DNA of 64,000 bases from Quillaja saponaria (taxonomy: Eukaryota; Streptophyta; Magnoliopsida; Fabales; Quillajaceae): assembly GCA_029379385.1 (NCBI GenBank), contig CM055605.1, positions 19,007,001-19,071,000 on the forward strand, written 5' to 3'. Position 1 is the first letter of the stretch. Each line of letters starts with the position of its first letter. The position numbers were made by a program, and so were the translations under genes. The notes under the pieces were generated by a model. It made no database searches, had not been told where the DNA came from, and saw only the letters and a list, made by a program, of their open reading frames with translations. Positions 54,007 through 64,000 of the stretch are shown here, one piece after another.

Positions 54007-55641
54007 ATATGAAATATGAGTTAATGGGTCGGTACCTATGGGATAAATTGAATTTTCCCACGTAAGAAGAGGAATAGTGGGAGCTTCAATGGACATTTTT
54101 TAGTTGGTTAGTGGTATTCTCTTTTGAAATTCTTCTACCTATATTTTGCTTTCCAATTTATGTTATCTGAGTTGTTGAAAGCTGAAGATGAATGGAGGCT
54201 CCAATTTTGTATTTGTACATTTGAAAAGGACTGCAAAAAATATAACAAGGAAGGTTGACTAAAATAACTTGGACCTTCTTTCTTTGGGTTTGGGGGAAAA
54301 TGATTTATTTAAAAACCCATGATTGTGGTTGATTGTTGAATTAGTTTTCTATGCTTGAATTTATAGTTAATTGAAGTCAAATTTAATATACAATTGGAAG
54401 AGTATTCTAAAGATTTTTCGTTGCGGCTGTTTGGACTTCTATTGTTTCCCAAACATAAATGGAACACGTCAAATTGAACATTAATAATGCCTATCCGAGT
54501 GCAAGTTATGCTACGTTTTAAGCCCATAAATATTAGTCAAAATAGGTAGGAAATTAAAACTTAATGAAATGTAATAAGGGATAAAATATATTACCAATGC
54601 GAAGCTCCAAGTTTTTCAGTCATGGCTAAATTATATTTTTAGTCATTATAGTTAAACAAAAATGTTAGTTTCATATCAATATTTCAAAATATCAATATGT
54701 AGCATCTATTTTTTCTTTAACTCCTAAAAATGCAATAAATCTATAGCAATATAGATAAATTTACTTACGGAAACCAAATGCAGAAAATCTTAATAAAAAA
54801 ACGATAAAATGACAACAAGCATAAAGAAATTTAAGACAAATTAGTATTCCATGTGGAAAAGTTTGTGTCTAATACAAAATCTTAATTCGCCTTTTATATG
54901 CCATTTTGACCTAGGTAGTTAACCTTGGGAACCTTCTAGCCCACTAACTTAAACAGGTAATAACTGGTTTAAATTAACTTAATTGACTGATTCCTTACAA
55001 CGTGTCAATCATGCCCAGTTGTCACGGGTTGACTTTACTAACATGCAAAGACGCCTGTGTAACATTTGCTATCCCCTCATGGATACGTAGCAAGTCAGTT
55101 TCTTCAAATGCCCATCGGGTATCAAATTGCAAGGCTATGCAACGAAGTAGCAAATAAGTAACAAGAGAGTAAATATCACACAATATGCAAGAAAAAGGTT
55201 TCAACTTCTCATTAATTGAAAAATGATCAAATTACAATGCTAGCAACATGCTTAGAAAAAGCTAAGATGTAGGCAATAATGGCTCAGTGTGGGGAGAAGT
55301 TACAAGAAACACCAAGGCATTCGACACTCTTCTAACAAACTCGTGTATAATTTCACTTTAGTGACTATACACCCTCCCCTAAAGAGCTTTTTGCTCCATC
55401 TCTAGCAGGAAAATCAATCTGATACATGTGTATATATCTTAAAATTTTGAACATGCTATTATAAGATCCAGTTTCAAGCATGATAAGGAAATTGGAGAAC
55501 ATATAAATCTTTTACTCAAAGGGAGTCTTTTGTTGAAAATCTTTTCAATTCTCTAATTCTTTTATATTTAAACTATTTATTTTGTAATCATAAAAAATGG
55601 GTAGATTGTTGAATCAAATGCTATTTTATTCAATAATACCT
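54007..55641. other. No recognised gene
   Basis: No coding similarity on either strand. Confidence 0.35.
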
Positions 55642-56209
55642 TTCAGAACTCAACATCAGCAAAATTTTACCAAGGTTAACACAATTCTCTAGGTCCTCGC
55701 GTGTACTTTGCTCAGATTGCTATATCATCTCTAGGTGACACAATTATACTTTTTCCGTGATTGACTAATATTAGACTCAAGGACGTATTAACTAAAGCTA
55801 TGTTAATCAACTAAAGTCACAGTGACTTATTCATATGGCATTATTTTTTATGAAACATCAATTGGTAATCATCTTCCCTAACTTAGTCATTTCAAAAATA
55901 TCTCTCTCATCAGAATATACATGAAAACAAAACTAGATAGCTAAAATCCTAGAAATGTGGTACTTTTCTTAGATTGTAATGTCATACCTAGGTGACACAA
56001 TTCTACTTTTACGGTGATTGACTGATATTAGATGCAAGGACGTATATGTATGATGCTATATCTGAGAACAACTATCTTTTACTAAGAAACATCTATTTTC
56101 AAGTTAAACTCCATATATTGAATAGGAACATATTTGAAAGTAGAGATTCACAGAGAACCTAGAGAATTGTGTTAACCTTGGTAAAATTTTGCTAATGTTG
56201 AGTTCTGAA
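55642..56209. mobile_element. Foldback element, 53-bp arms
   Basis: Arms 55642-55694 and 56157-56209 are inverted copies with one mismatch in 53. The 460-bp interior itself contains a direct repeat ('gtgacacaat-ctactttt-cggtgattgact', at about 55735 and 55993, spacing 258). No ORF of note. Confidence 0.8.
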
Positions 56210-56289
56210 GAACTTGGTGTAAAAGATTCTTGCTGATTCCCATAATTTTAGTTTGTATAAAATGTTCTTGTTGATTCCTGTAACTTCAA

Positions 56290-56420
56290 CTGGTGTAAAA
56301 GTTGCTAAGCAATGCAATTTAGCTATTAGTTGATTGAACTCTCAAAGGAAGTTTGAGGAGTGGATGTAGCAAGGAGATCTTGTAAACCACTATAAATCTG
56401 CTATGCAATCTCTCTAACTT
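56290..56420 (+). repeat. Copia LTR-end-like repeat, copy 2
   Basis: Shares 'gaggagtggatgtag' and flanks with 1376-1490. Nothing coding follows. Confidence 0.4.
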
Positions 56421-57904
56421 ATTCTTTTTGTTGCTCAGTTTTTGTGTTAGTTGCTTATTTGTTTGTGTGCTTTTGAAAAAGATGTTTTTAGTCTACCAAA
56501 CTATTCATCCCATTTAATTTGTCATTATTGGGCCAAGATACTATCCTCCAAAATGACATTGTTTAACTAATTGTTGATTTACTGTTGTTGGCATATAGAC
56601 CTCTAGCTTTAACTTTCAATTGATTACTTCAGCAAACTAAATAAAATGTTGCATTAGAAAGGCTTCATCTTTTTTCAAGTACTATCAACTTTGTGACTTT
56701 AACTTGGCTGAGAGATTAATGAACACTTCATTTTGTAGCTCTATTTAACTAGTCTTGATCCACTTATAAACTTCTGCTAACAGAGAGATAGATGAGTTGA
56801 ATCAATCTAGCAGACTGATAGATCCACTTACAGGACTTCAGCTGTCTGAAACACTTCAGCTGAATTGCAAATGTTGTTGTATTAAGACTCAACCGATTAG
56901 GTGATCACTGAAATGCATCAAATGACCACTTTAATTGATTGACTTTATTGCTTTTAGTCATTGACTTTTGTTTAACTCAGTTTACTGTACATATATATAA
57001 AGTATTTTCTAAGTGAATTATTTATTGTAACTTGTACTTAATTATTTAGTTATAATCAAAATCAAATACAATATTATTGAATTAAATTTACATTTGATTC
57101 AACAATTAATAATCTTGGATCTATTTCTTTTAAAAATATGACTGATGTTATATTTGTTTTAATAAATAGTATTAATCATTAAAACTTAATTTGTCTTTTG
57201 TAATTTTAGGATCAGATATTAATATCTTACTACATTGAATAAACTTATAATGATGACATATGAATTCATATGTATAAGTGATCATTACCCTTGTTTCATT
57301 AATTTAACAAAAAATATCTTAAGGTTAAGTGTGTTTATTGAAATGTAACTATGACATTTTTTAAATTTTCAAAAATTTTAGATTTGAACTAGTTAAGATA
57401 ATTAGTTGAAGTATGAAAACTCTTAAAAGAGTTCAAAGAGCTAAAATTCTTAAAATAACAATTCTTATATAAATTCACCAGAAATGTGATTCATATATCA
57501 TCATTATAATTTTATTCAATGATATTATTCTTAACCTTAAGATTTTACTATGAGCAAGTACTTTATCAAAAGTGCATAACTTATGGCAAAGGAAAAAGGG
57601 AATGAAGGAGTGCAACAATAAGTCCAACAAGATATCTCTTTGTAGAAGTAGTAGATAAGTCAACGATTTAAGGCTGCCAATCTAAGACCAAGTTAGTTTA
57701 AATAACCCGTGTAAGGTGAAGGATGCTTATAAACTTGCATTAAAGGTTGGAGCACGGCTAAACAGAGGTATAGGCATGAAATTTAATATTACAGGACCAT
57801 TATCTTTTATTATTCGACCCACGAGTTCTAACAAGGAGAAGACAGTAAAACAAAGCATAACCAATAAAACAAGGTGTTAAAACCAAATCTTACCAGCTGA
57901 GATA
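56421..57904. other. No recognised gene
   Basis: AT-rich, LTR-like in composition; no motif recognised. Confidence 0.35.
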
Positions 57905-58265
57905 TCCTTCACTTAATTGACCTGCAAAAGGGGCAAACTTTTGGACTTGTAAAAACTTTGATGCTAAGTTTTTGGTCAGAGAATAAAAGGTCAAAAGCTG
58001 TAAAAGAGTAAGGTTTGAGAGGAAAATCTAATTTACCTTTGGGTTTTAGCTTCTTTATATAGAATATTATGGCCAATAGGATTGTGCCATGTGTCATAGT
58101 ATTAATCAGATAATTATGACGGTAGTTAAAGTCATAATAAGACATAATGACATCCTTTACAGTATTAATGATATATTAATTATGACAGTTATAATTCAGA
58201 TTAATCTGTTATAGTTTGATCTGTCCAAGTGTAATAACCTTATTAGATTGTTATAATATTGTATT
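57905..58265. repeat. ~350-bp direct repeat, copy 1
   Basis: Matches 60722-61055 throughout, including 'tttatatagaatattatg-ccaatagga' (a TATA-like block) and 'cataataagacat-atga'. Probably part of an LTR. Confidence 0.8.
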
Positions 58266-58318
58266 ATCGCTAGTCCTTTAAAAACAAGTTTAAGAAGCAT
58301 AGGGACTTAAGCTAGATG

Positions 58319-58441
58319 CTAGGACCTTGAGTGGTCCAGCGCACTTGATATCCTTGCCTATCTTAGAGGTCCAAGGGTCGACTCTCCTGGAAGGCCTACT
58401 TGGGGGTCTATTCCCTCTTCCTTCACCCCAATTAAAAAAAA
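58319..58441 (+). mobile_element. tRNA-type SINE
   Basis: A 123-bp insertion ending in a short poly-A. It contains box A-like 'ttgagtggtcc' (about 58327) and box B-like 'GGGTCGACTCTCC' (58375-58387). It is flanked by an 18-bp target duplication AGGGACTTAAGCTAGATG (58301-58318) and, with one change, 58442-58459. Confidence 0.8.
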
Positions 58442-58459
58442 AGGGACTTAAACTAGATG

Positions 58460-60721
58460 TTGTGGACCATCATGTTGCATATTTGTGAGTTGTAATTTTT
58501 GTGCTAATTTTTTTGAAATATTAGTACTACCACGTATGTGATGCACTGATGGTGTGATATTTTTATCATTTGTGTGATGTTTTATCACCGGTGCTATATT
58601 GTACAAGATTTAATCCTCCTTATAACATACTTTGTTTCATCCCACCTTATTATTCTTACATTGTTCAGTGCAAACTGAGATATCTAGGCTTCTTACGTTA
58701 GTAGTTTTATTCTTAATTTTTGTTTATTGATGGGTACTAATACGCTGTTGTATTAAACTATACTGAAGCAAATAGCATACCTTGTTTTGAACAATATAGG
58801 TGGAAACTCGAGACTTTTACTGATGTTGTAGCATTATGGGTAAAAACCCATACTTGTTGATGATGTTTAAGCTTCGTAGCCACTTGATTTGTCTGGATGC
58901 TTTTCTTGGCCGCCAACATTTTAGCCTATGCTACCCACCTTGAGTATAACTATAGGTGTTCTAGTCGTGTGTCATTTTTTCAGGCTCTCTCTCCAAGTCG
59001 AGTGAAAATCTGGTACCTTTGGTGATTTAGTATCTAAGGGGCCCCGTTAAAAAGCTAAGAGAGCTGAATAGCTGTTTATGCCTCTCCTCGAGGTCAAGCT
59101 ATTATGCATGGACCTTATAGTTGCAAGGGAGGACATATTGCATGCCACTTTTCTCAAGGACTATCACTAGCTGAAAAGCTATGTATATGAGCTCTTTTAA
59201 GCTGTTATAAAGGTGGGTGATAGCCTTTTTCGTGTTTAAAGGTGATAAGCTCATCTTGATTTAGTGACTTCATGCACGAAGATTTTCCTGAAATAAATTT
59301 ATAGTTGCAAAACTGAATTCAATAGAAAATTTATTAAATCTGTATATGTGATAATATCTTACTGGAGATAATAATTAATAATATTTTGAATGTAACTTAC
59401 ATAAACTCTTGGTTTACTATTCACATAGTATTGGCCATTTGATTTTTAAATTTGACCTCGAGTTATATGTAGGGGAGGAACATTTTCCTTTTGCGGTTGT
59501 TACTTGGCCTCCATATATTTTTTTTTATTGTGCTAAGTTGTATGCTAAATCACTTGAAACTAATCAACATTTAACATGACTTGAATACTAAACATGACTT
59601 GGCCGTCAGTGGACTTGAGTTTGAGTTAATAAAAAAGTCAAAAAATTAAATATAAAATTTAACAAAAAATAATCAATAAGGATCCTTGCAAATATTTTGT
59701 TAATATGCATTTAAAAAATTAAAGGATATGTTCCTAAAATTTCAATATTAATCAGGTTATTGATATGAAAATTTAGAATCTAGGGGGCTATATGTGAATT
59801 TTTTTATTTTTTATTTTTAGAATTATTCAAGTAATTTATATGAGAATATAGAAGCCTAGGAGTCCATGTGCAATTATCCCGAAGCATTTAAGTGATTAAC
59901 ATGCAATTAAGGATGTAGATGCAAAATACAAAATATTTTATTGTAACTTTGTAAATTACTAAATATTTGGCCACTTACATAATTATATAAAGTTTTAGAC
60001 CAAATTTGGAAAATGTAATAATTTTGTGCCAACTTTATGAATTTATAAAAAATTTAGGAAATTGGAAAAATTTATAAAATATTTAGGGCAGATACATAAA
60101 ATATAACAAGTTAAAGACCAAATAATAATTATACAAACCTAAACTAAGCTGGATCTGAATTTGGGCTGAACATGGCAGATGGGCCTATTCTTGAATTAGG
60201 TTGGGTGTAATTTTAGGCTTAATGTATTCAGGTTATATCTAGGTCTGGAACAAATATTATTTCAGATGAGGAATTGAGGTTGCTGGTTCAGAAGGCATTT
60301 GGGGGCCTCGTCCGATGTCTGTTAAAGAGATTTTTGGTGGTATTGTGATCATCAATATTTGACGGTTGCTTTAGGGATCTTGAATAGAAGTTTGGTTCAC
60401 TAGAAGGTGGTGGCAAAATTTTAGGCCATTGCTTTTGGCCTTTTTTTTACGAAGCCTGCCGAAGCTTTAATAGAACGTCCAACATCCAACAGTAGTTTTC
60501 TTCTGGTATGTTTTATAGGGAAAAGTCAGGTTTATGTGGTGTGCTCAGATGTGCGGTTTGATTTCGAAATTAGTTTGAAAATTTGAAGAACTGATCTGCC
60601 ATATTTAAGAGTTTTTGGAGTTTTCATTTTGGGATCAAAAATCCAAATCAAAATGAATTTTTCCACAAACTGTGCTAATGTTAAAACTGAATTTGGCTAG
60701 TGAAGTGTCATCCATATAGCT
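58460..60721. other. No recognised gene
   Basis: A GC-richer patch at 58860-59280 has no coding similarity that I recognise. Confidence 0.35.
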
Positions 60722-61055
60722 AACCTGCAAAGGGGATGGCCCTTTGAACATGTGAAAATACTGATGTTAAAGTTAGTATTTGATCTGAGAAACTATAAAA
60801 AAGTAAGGTTTAAGAAGACAACCCGATTTACCTTTTAGGTTTTAGCCCCTTTATATAGAATATTATGACCAATAGGATTGTGTCACGTGTTACTTTATTA
60901 ATCAGATAGTTATGACGAAAATTATAGTTATAATAAGACATGATGATGCCTTACAATATTAATGAGTTATTAATTGTGTTAGTTATAGTTCGGATCAGTC
61001 TATTATACCTTGATCTGGCTACATGTGATATTCTTATTAAATTATTATAATCCTT
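60722..61055. repeat. ~350-bp direct repeat, copy 2
   Basis: Second copy of the repeat at 57905-58265, directly upstream of a Gypsy gag-pol remnant. This suggests an LTR or leader of that element. Confidence 0.8.
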
Positions 61056-61089
61056 TATTACCACAAAGGGAAAAAAAAAACATCCTGCA

Positions 61090-61788
61090 AAAGATAGATA
61101 AGTTCAGCCTGACATTAGGTGTTATCACTGTTTTGAATTGAGGCATTATTCTAATGAATGTACAAAGTAGAAGGATGTTTGACTGGTTAATTAGACAAAT
61201 GAGGTGAGAGAAGATAAGGATGATAAGGCTGCCTACATTAAGGAATTACAATCTAGAGATGAAGATGCAAGAAATAATTAGGTAGGAGATGAGGATTTGG
61301 AGACAGATACACCTGGTGAGGCGCTAGTAATAAGACATTCTATATTTGCACATCAACCATCTATTTTTGATCATTGATTACATAAACATCTTTAGAATCA
61401 CTACACTATAGGTGGTAAGTTGTGTAATTTAATTATTGATAATGGAAGTACCGAAAATTTGGTTTCTCAATAGATGGTGGACAAGTTAAAGCTCAAAACA
61501 GTAATTTATCCAGAACTATACAACATTCTATTGGTCAACAAAGAAAGTGAAGCGATTGTTTTTCCATGTGCTAGTTGTAAAATAAGCTTGCAAAGAGCAT
61601 CCTATTCCGATGATAGTTAAGTTATGGCTTGAGGAGTTTAAAGATATCATGCCAAAAGAATTTCCTAGTGGACTCTTTTCTGTAAGGGATACTCAACACC
61701 ACATAGACTTAATTTCATGTTCAAATTAGTCAAATTTGCCTAATCTTCCACGCTATGAAATGATTCCTAAGAAACATGATGAACTTTT
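61090..61788 (+). pseudogene. Gypsy (chromovirus-like) gag-pol remnant
   Basis: Ty3/Gypsy fragment. Seen: an intact CX2CX4HX4C knuckle CYHCFELRHYSNEC at about 61117-61158; an acidic linker (about 61200-61310); the protease region GGKLCNLIIDNGSTENLVS at 61412-61470, with Asp-Asn-Gly in place of DSG, and MVDKLKLKT; then, after a deletion removing the end of protease, LEEFKDIMPKEFPSG and RDTQHHIDLI at 61627-61710. The latter is the segment just before the RT fingers in Gypsy pol ('FxDVFPxELPxGLPPxRDxxHxIDL'), followed by NLPRYEMIPKKHDEL. RT palm, RNase H and integrase are missing. Several stops. Confidence 0.8.
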
Positions 61789-61859
61789 TTCGGAAACCAA
61801 GTTCGTGGAAAAGGATCCAAACATTGTTGGAAAAGGCTTATCGGAAAACATTATGTGAC

Positions 61860-62160
61860 TATGGGTAATAGATTCACACAAACTTTTTCTATTTGTTGGT
61901 ATTTCTCATAAACTTTTGTTGATGAGCCTTATGGGAAATTGCTGATGGGTGGTTTGTATGTAACATTAGATTTTACCCACAAGTTTGTGGGTAACACCCA
62001 CAAACCTCAATATTTGTTGTTATTGCTTGTGGGTATTATCTATAAACTAAGTCGGTTTGTCGGTAATTGTCATAAACACAAGTTTGTGGGTAATTATCTC
62101 ACATTATGTTGTTTTTAAAAAAATTTACCACAAACTTAGTTTGTGGGGAAAACATTCCTG
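61860..62160. repeat. Palindromic subterminal-type repeats (CACTA-like)
   Basis: Repeated short palindromes of the form 'acccacaagtttgtgggt' (61976-61993) with partial copies at about 62003, 62022, 62080 and 62130. Dense palindromic 10-20-mers like these are typical of CACTA subterminal regions, but no CACTA terminus was found at the left. Confidence 0.4.
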
Positions 62161-62344
62161 ATTTTGATTTTTTTAATTTTTTTTTCATTAATGAAAGAAA
62201 CCTTTTTTTAAACATCAATCCATATTATCCATAAAAAAAATTTATCATAAATTTTAAAATTTGTCAACATTTAATAAAAAGCATCACAGAACCACACAAA
62301 TATCAACATCTACAGTTAAACAAATAAACAAAACCTAATAGAAT

Positions 62345-62475
62345 TATGAGCTAGCTACAAGTCGTCATCAAGATTATCATCATTGTTGTCATCCTCATGG
62401 AGATCCTCCTCACCATCTCCATGACACCACCTTTATAACAATATACATTGCTAAAGGAGGCACCAAAATGTCCCT
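62345..62475 (-). pseudogene. Acidic C-terminal exon, possible CACTA ORF
   Basis: On the minus strand, after an acceptor-like 'aacag' at about 62476, one frame reads HGDGEEDLHEDDNNDDNLDD and ends in a stop near 62354. Acidic tails like this end several CACTA-encoded proteins. The flanking frame is broken. Low certainty. Confidence 0.3.
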
Positions 62476-62559
62476 GTTAAAAAGAAAAGTGAATAATTAA
62501 CAAAAATGTGAAAGTATAAAAGAAATGATTTAGATAAACATATGAATTTAGGTATATAA

Positions 62560-63200
62560 ATTTGAAATAAGCTATGTTTTCAGTCACAAACTTAAACATT
62601 TGCATAAAATTATAACCTTGCATGTTTTTGTCACTTTTATACTTCACACCCAAAACTAACCAATTTAAATAATAAACTCAAATATTTGCATAAAATCTTA
62701 ATTGTGCATCCGAATTGGATGTCATTTGTTTGTACAAATCTTATTCAATGTGTTAGAATTTTCGATTCATCTTTTGAATATATTTTGGTCATTATTGCCC
62801 CTCACATCTAAATGTAAATAAATTTTAAGCCACAAACTCAAATATTTGCATAAAACCCTAAGTGTGCATTCGAATTAGATGCCATATGTTCCTATAAATC
62901 TTATTAAGTGCCATGAATGTGTTGGAATTCATTGCTCATTAATTGAATATGTTTTGGTTACATTTAAACTTCACACCCAAAGCTAGCTAAGTTGAAGTTA
63001 CAAACTCAAACATTTGCATAAACTCATAACCGTGCATCTGAATTGGATGCCATTTGTTCCTACAATTCTTATTTAATGCCATGAACGTGTTGAAATTCCC
63101 AGCTCATCATTTGAACATATTTTGGACACTATTGTCCTTCACACCTAAAAGTAGCTAAGTTCTAAGCCACAAACTCAAACATTTGCCCTTCAAAACTGCA
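62560..63200. repeat. ~165-bp tandem repeat array
   Basis: Units marked by 'cacaaactcaaa-atttgcata' at 62585 (partial), 62671, 62831, 62999 and 63168; full-unit spacing is 160, 168 and 169. Units share 'gtgcatc-gaattggatgccatttgtt' and 'ttgaa-atattttgg' blocks and have diverged. Confidence 0.85.
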
Positions 63201-64000
63201 TAATGATATGATATCATTTATAATTTTTCAAATAATATTATAACTAGTTCAAATTAATAAGAGGAGTGAAGAAGTTCAATCATTGAAAAGAAATGCAACA
63301 ATAGTCTTTTTAAAAAATTAATAAATACTACTCATTAGTGCAAGCGTGAAAAAAATACTTCAAAGATGCACATATCATTAATTGGCTATAGATACAAGAA
63401 GTGTACCAACAAAAAAAATCACCAAGACCAATTGTATAAACAAATTTCAATAAGAATGCACCAACTTTGTCTTTAACAACTTGCAAAAAGGAAGCATATA
63501 TGCATATATTTCATGTAGAAAGTACCTCATTTTAATATAACATTCACAATATGATTTTTTTTTTTTTTTTTGTTGGAAAATATAATTAATATATGATAAA
63601 GGAATATATATAAACAGTTAATCTATGATAATAAAAAAGAATCTTTAATATATATCTATAATATTATTAACAAGAACATAACTAAGCTTCATATCTAGCA
63701 TCTAATTGAAAGACATGCACTTGCAACCTAAAGTTTAGAACAAAGAAAATTTGAAGAAGAATTAAAATACAATGAAGTCATCAAGTAAAAGAATTAGAAA
63801 CAATACCATATTAATCTTGCCTCATACTATTGAAAAATCTCATGCAATATATGAGTTTATTAAGTTCACAATTAGTGAAACCTAGAAATAATATAATGAT
63901 AGAACATTAAGACACTGAACATATTCTAATGTATAAACAAAAATAACAAATAATCAAATTAATGGAAAGATATTGCAGTTATATCATATGAACTTAATGA
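63201..64000. other. No recognised gene
   Basis: AT-rich; nothing recognised. Confidence 0.35.

Overview
This window looks like transposon-rich chromosomal DNA from a flowering plant, most likely a eudicot. It is very AT-rich with many (TA)n and poly-A/T runs. It holds split, intron-containing coding remnants, and its elements are plant-type: Copia, Gypsy, LINE, SINE, hAT, Mutator-like, probable Helitron and CACTA. I see no intact protein-coding gene, no rRNA or tRNA gene, no CRISPR array and no bacterial-style operon. The only host-gene material is a broken 12-oxophytodienoate reductase (OPR) gene at about 39.96-44.01 kb (minus strand) and a small piece of an aldehyde-oxidase-type gene at about 51.24-51.64 kb.

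Left part (1-10 kb): an RNase H remnant, a Copia gag/protease remnant (plus strand), and a LINE reverse transcriptase (minus strand) split by a 400-bp solo LTR with a perfect target duplication. Next is a second Copia element (minus strand: LTR 9378-9836, primer site, gag, protease). Its gag is split by a 3.2-kb solo LTR of a repeat called here family S. From 10 to 16 kb there is an Athila-like gag fragment, a non-autonomous hAT element with 8-bp target duplications and a probable non-autonomous Helitron.

Middle part (16-30 kb): a degraded Mutator-like element (MULE) on the minus strand. It encodes a transposase remnant followed by a second ORF with the plant mobile domain (PMD). The PMD ORF is cut in two by an 8.7-kb family-S LTR retrotransposon (18271-26961) that has LTRs, a primer site and a polypurine tract but no visible gag-pol.

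From 30 to 54 kb: tandem repeats, then two long related LTRs called here family AB. Copy A (31.7-39.8 kb) carries a complete-ended hAT element with a degraded transposase. Copy B (45.9-54.0 kb) carries a family-S LTR, which in turn carries a small TRIM-like element and the aldehyde-oxidase fragment. Between A and B lie the OPR pseudogene, a 236-bp solo LTR and a 1.5-kb TRIM-like element (44316-45797) whose interior is built of ~60-bp repeats.

Right part (54-64 kb): a near-perfect foldback element, a tRNA-type SINE with target duplication and poly-A, a twice-repeated ~350-bp segment, a chromovirus-like Gypsy fragment, and CACTA-like subterminal palindromes next to a ~165-bp tandem array.

The value of the window is its insertion history. 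Boundaries are defined by target-site duplications and by rejoining of interrupted reading frames. All family assignments come from reading motifs by eye; no database search was run.
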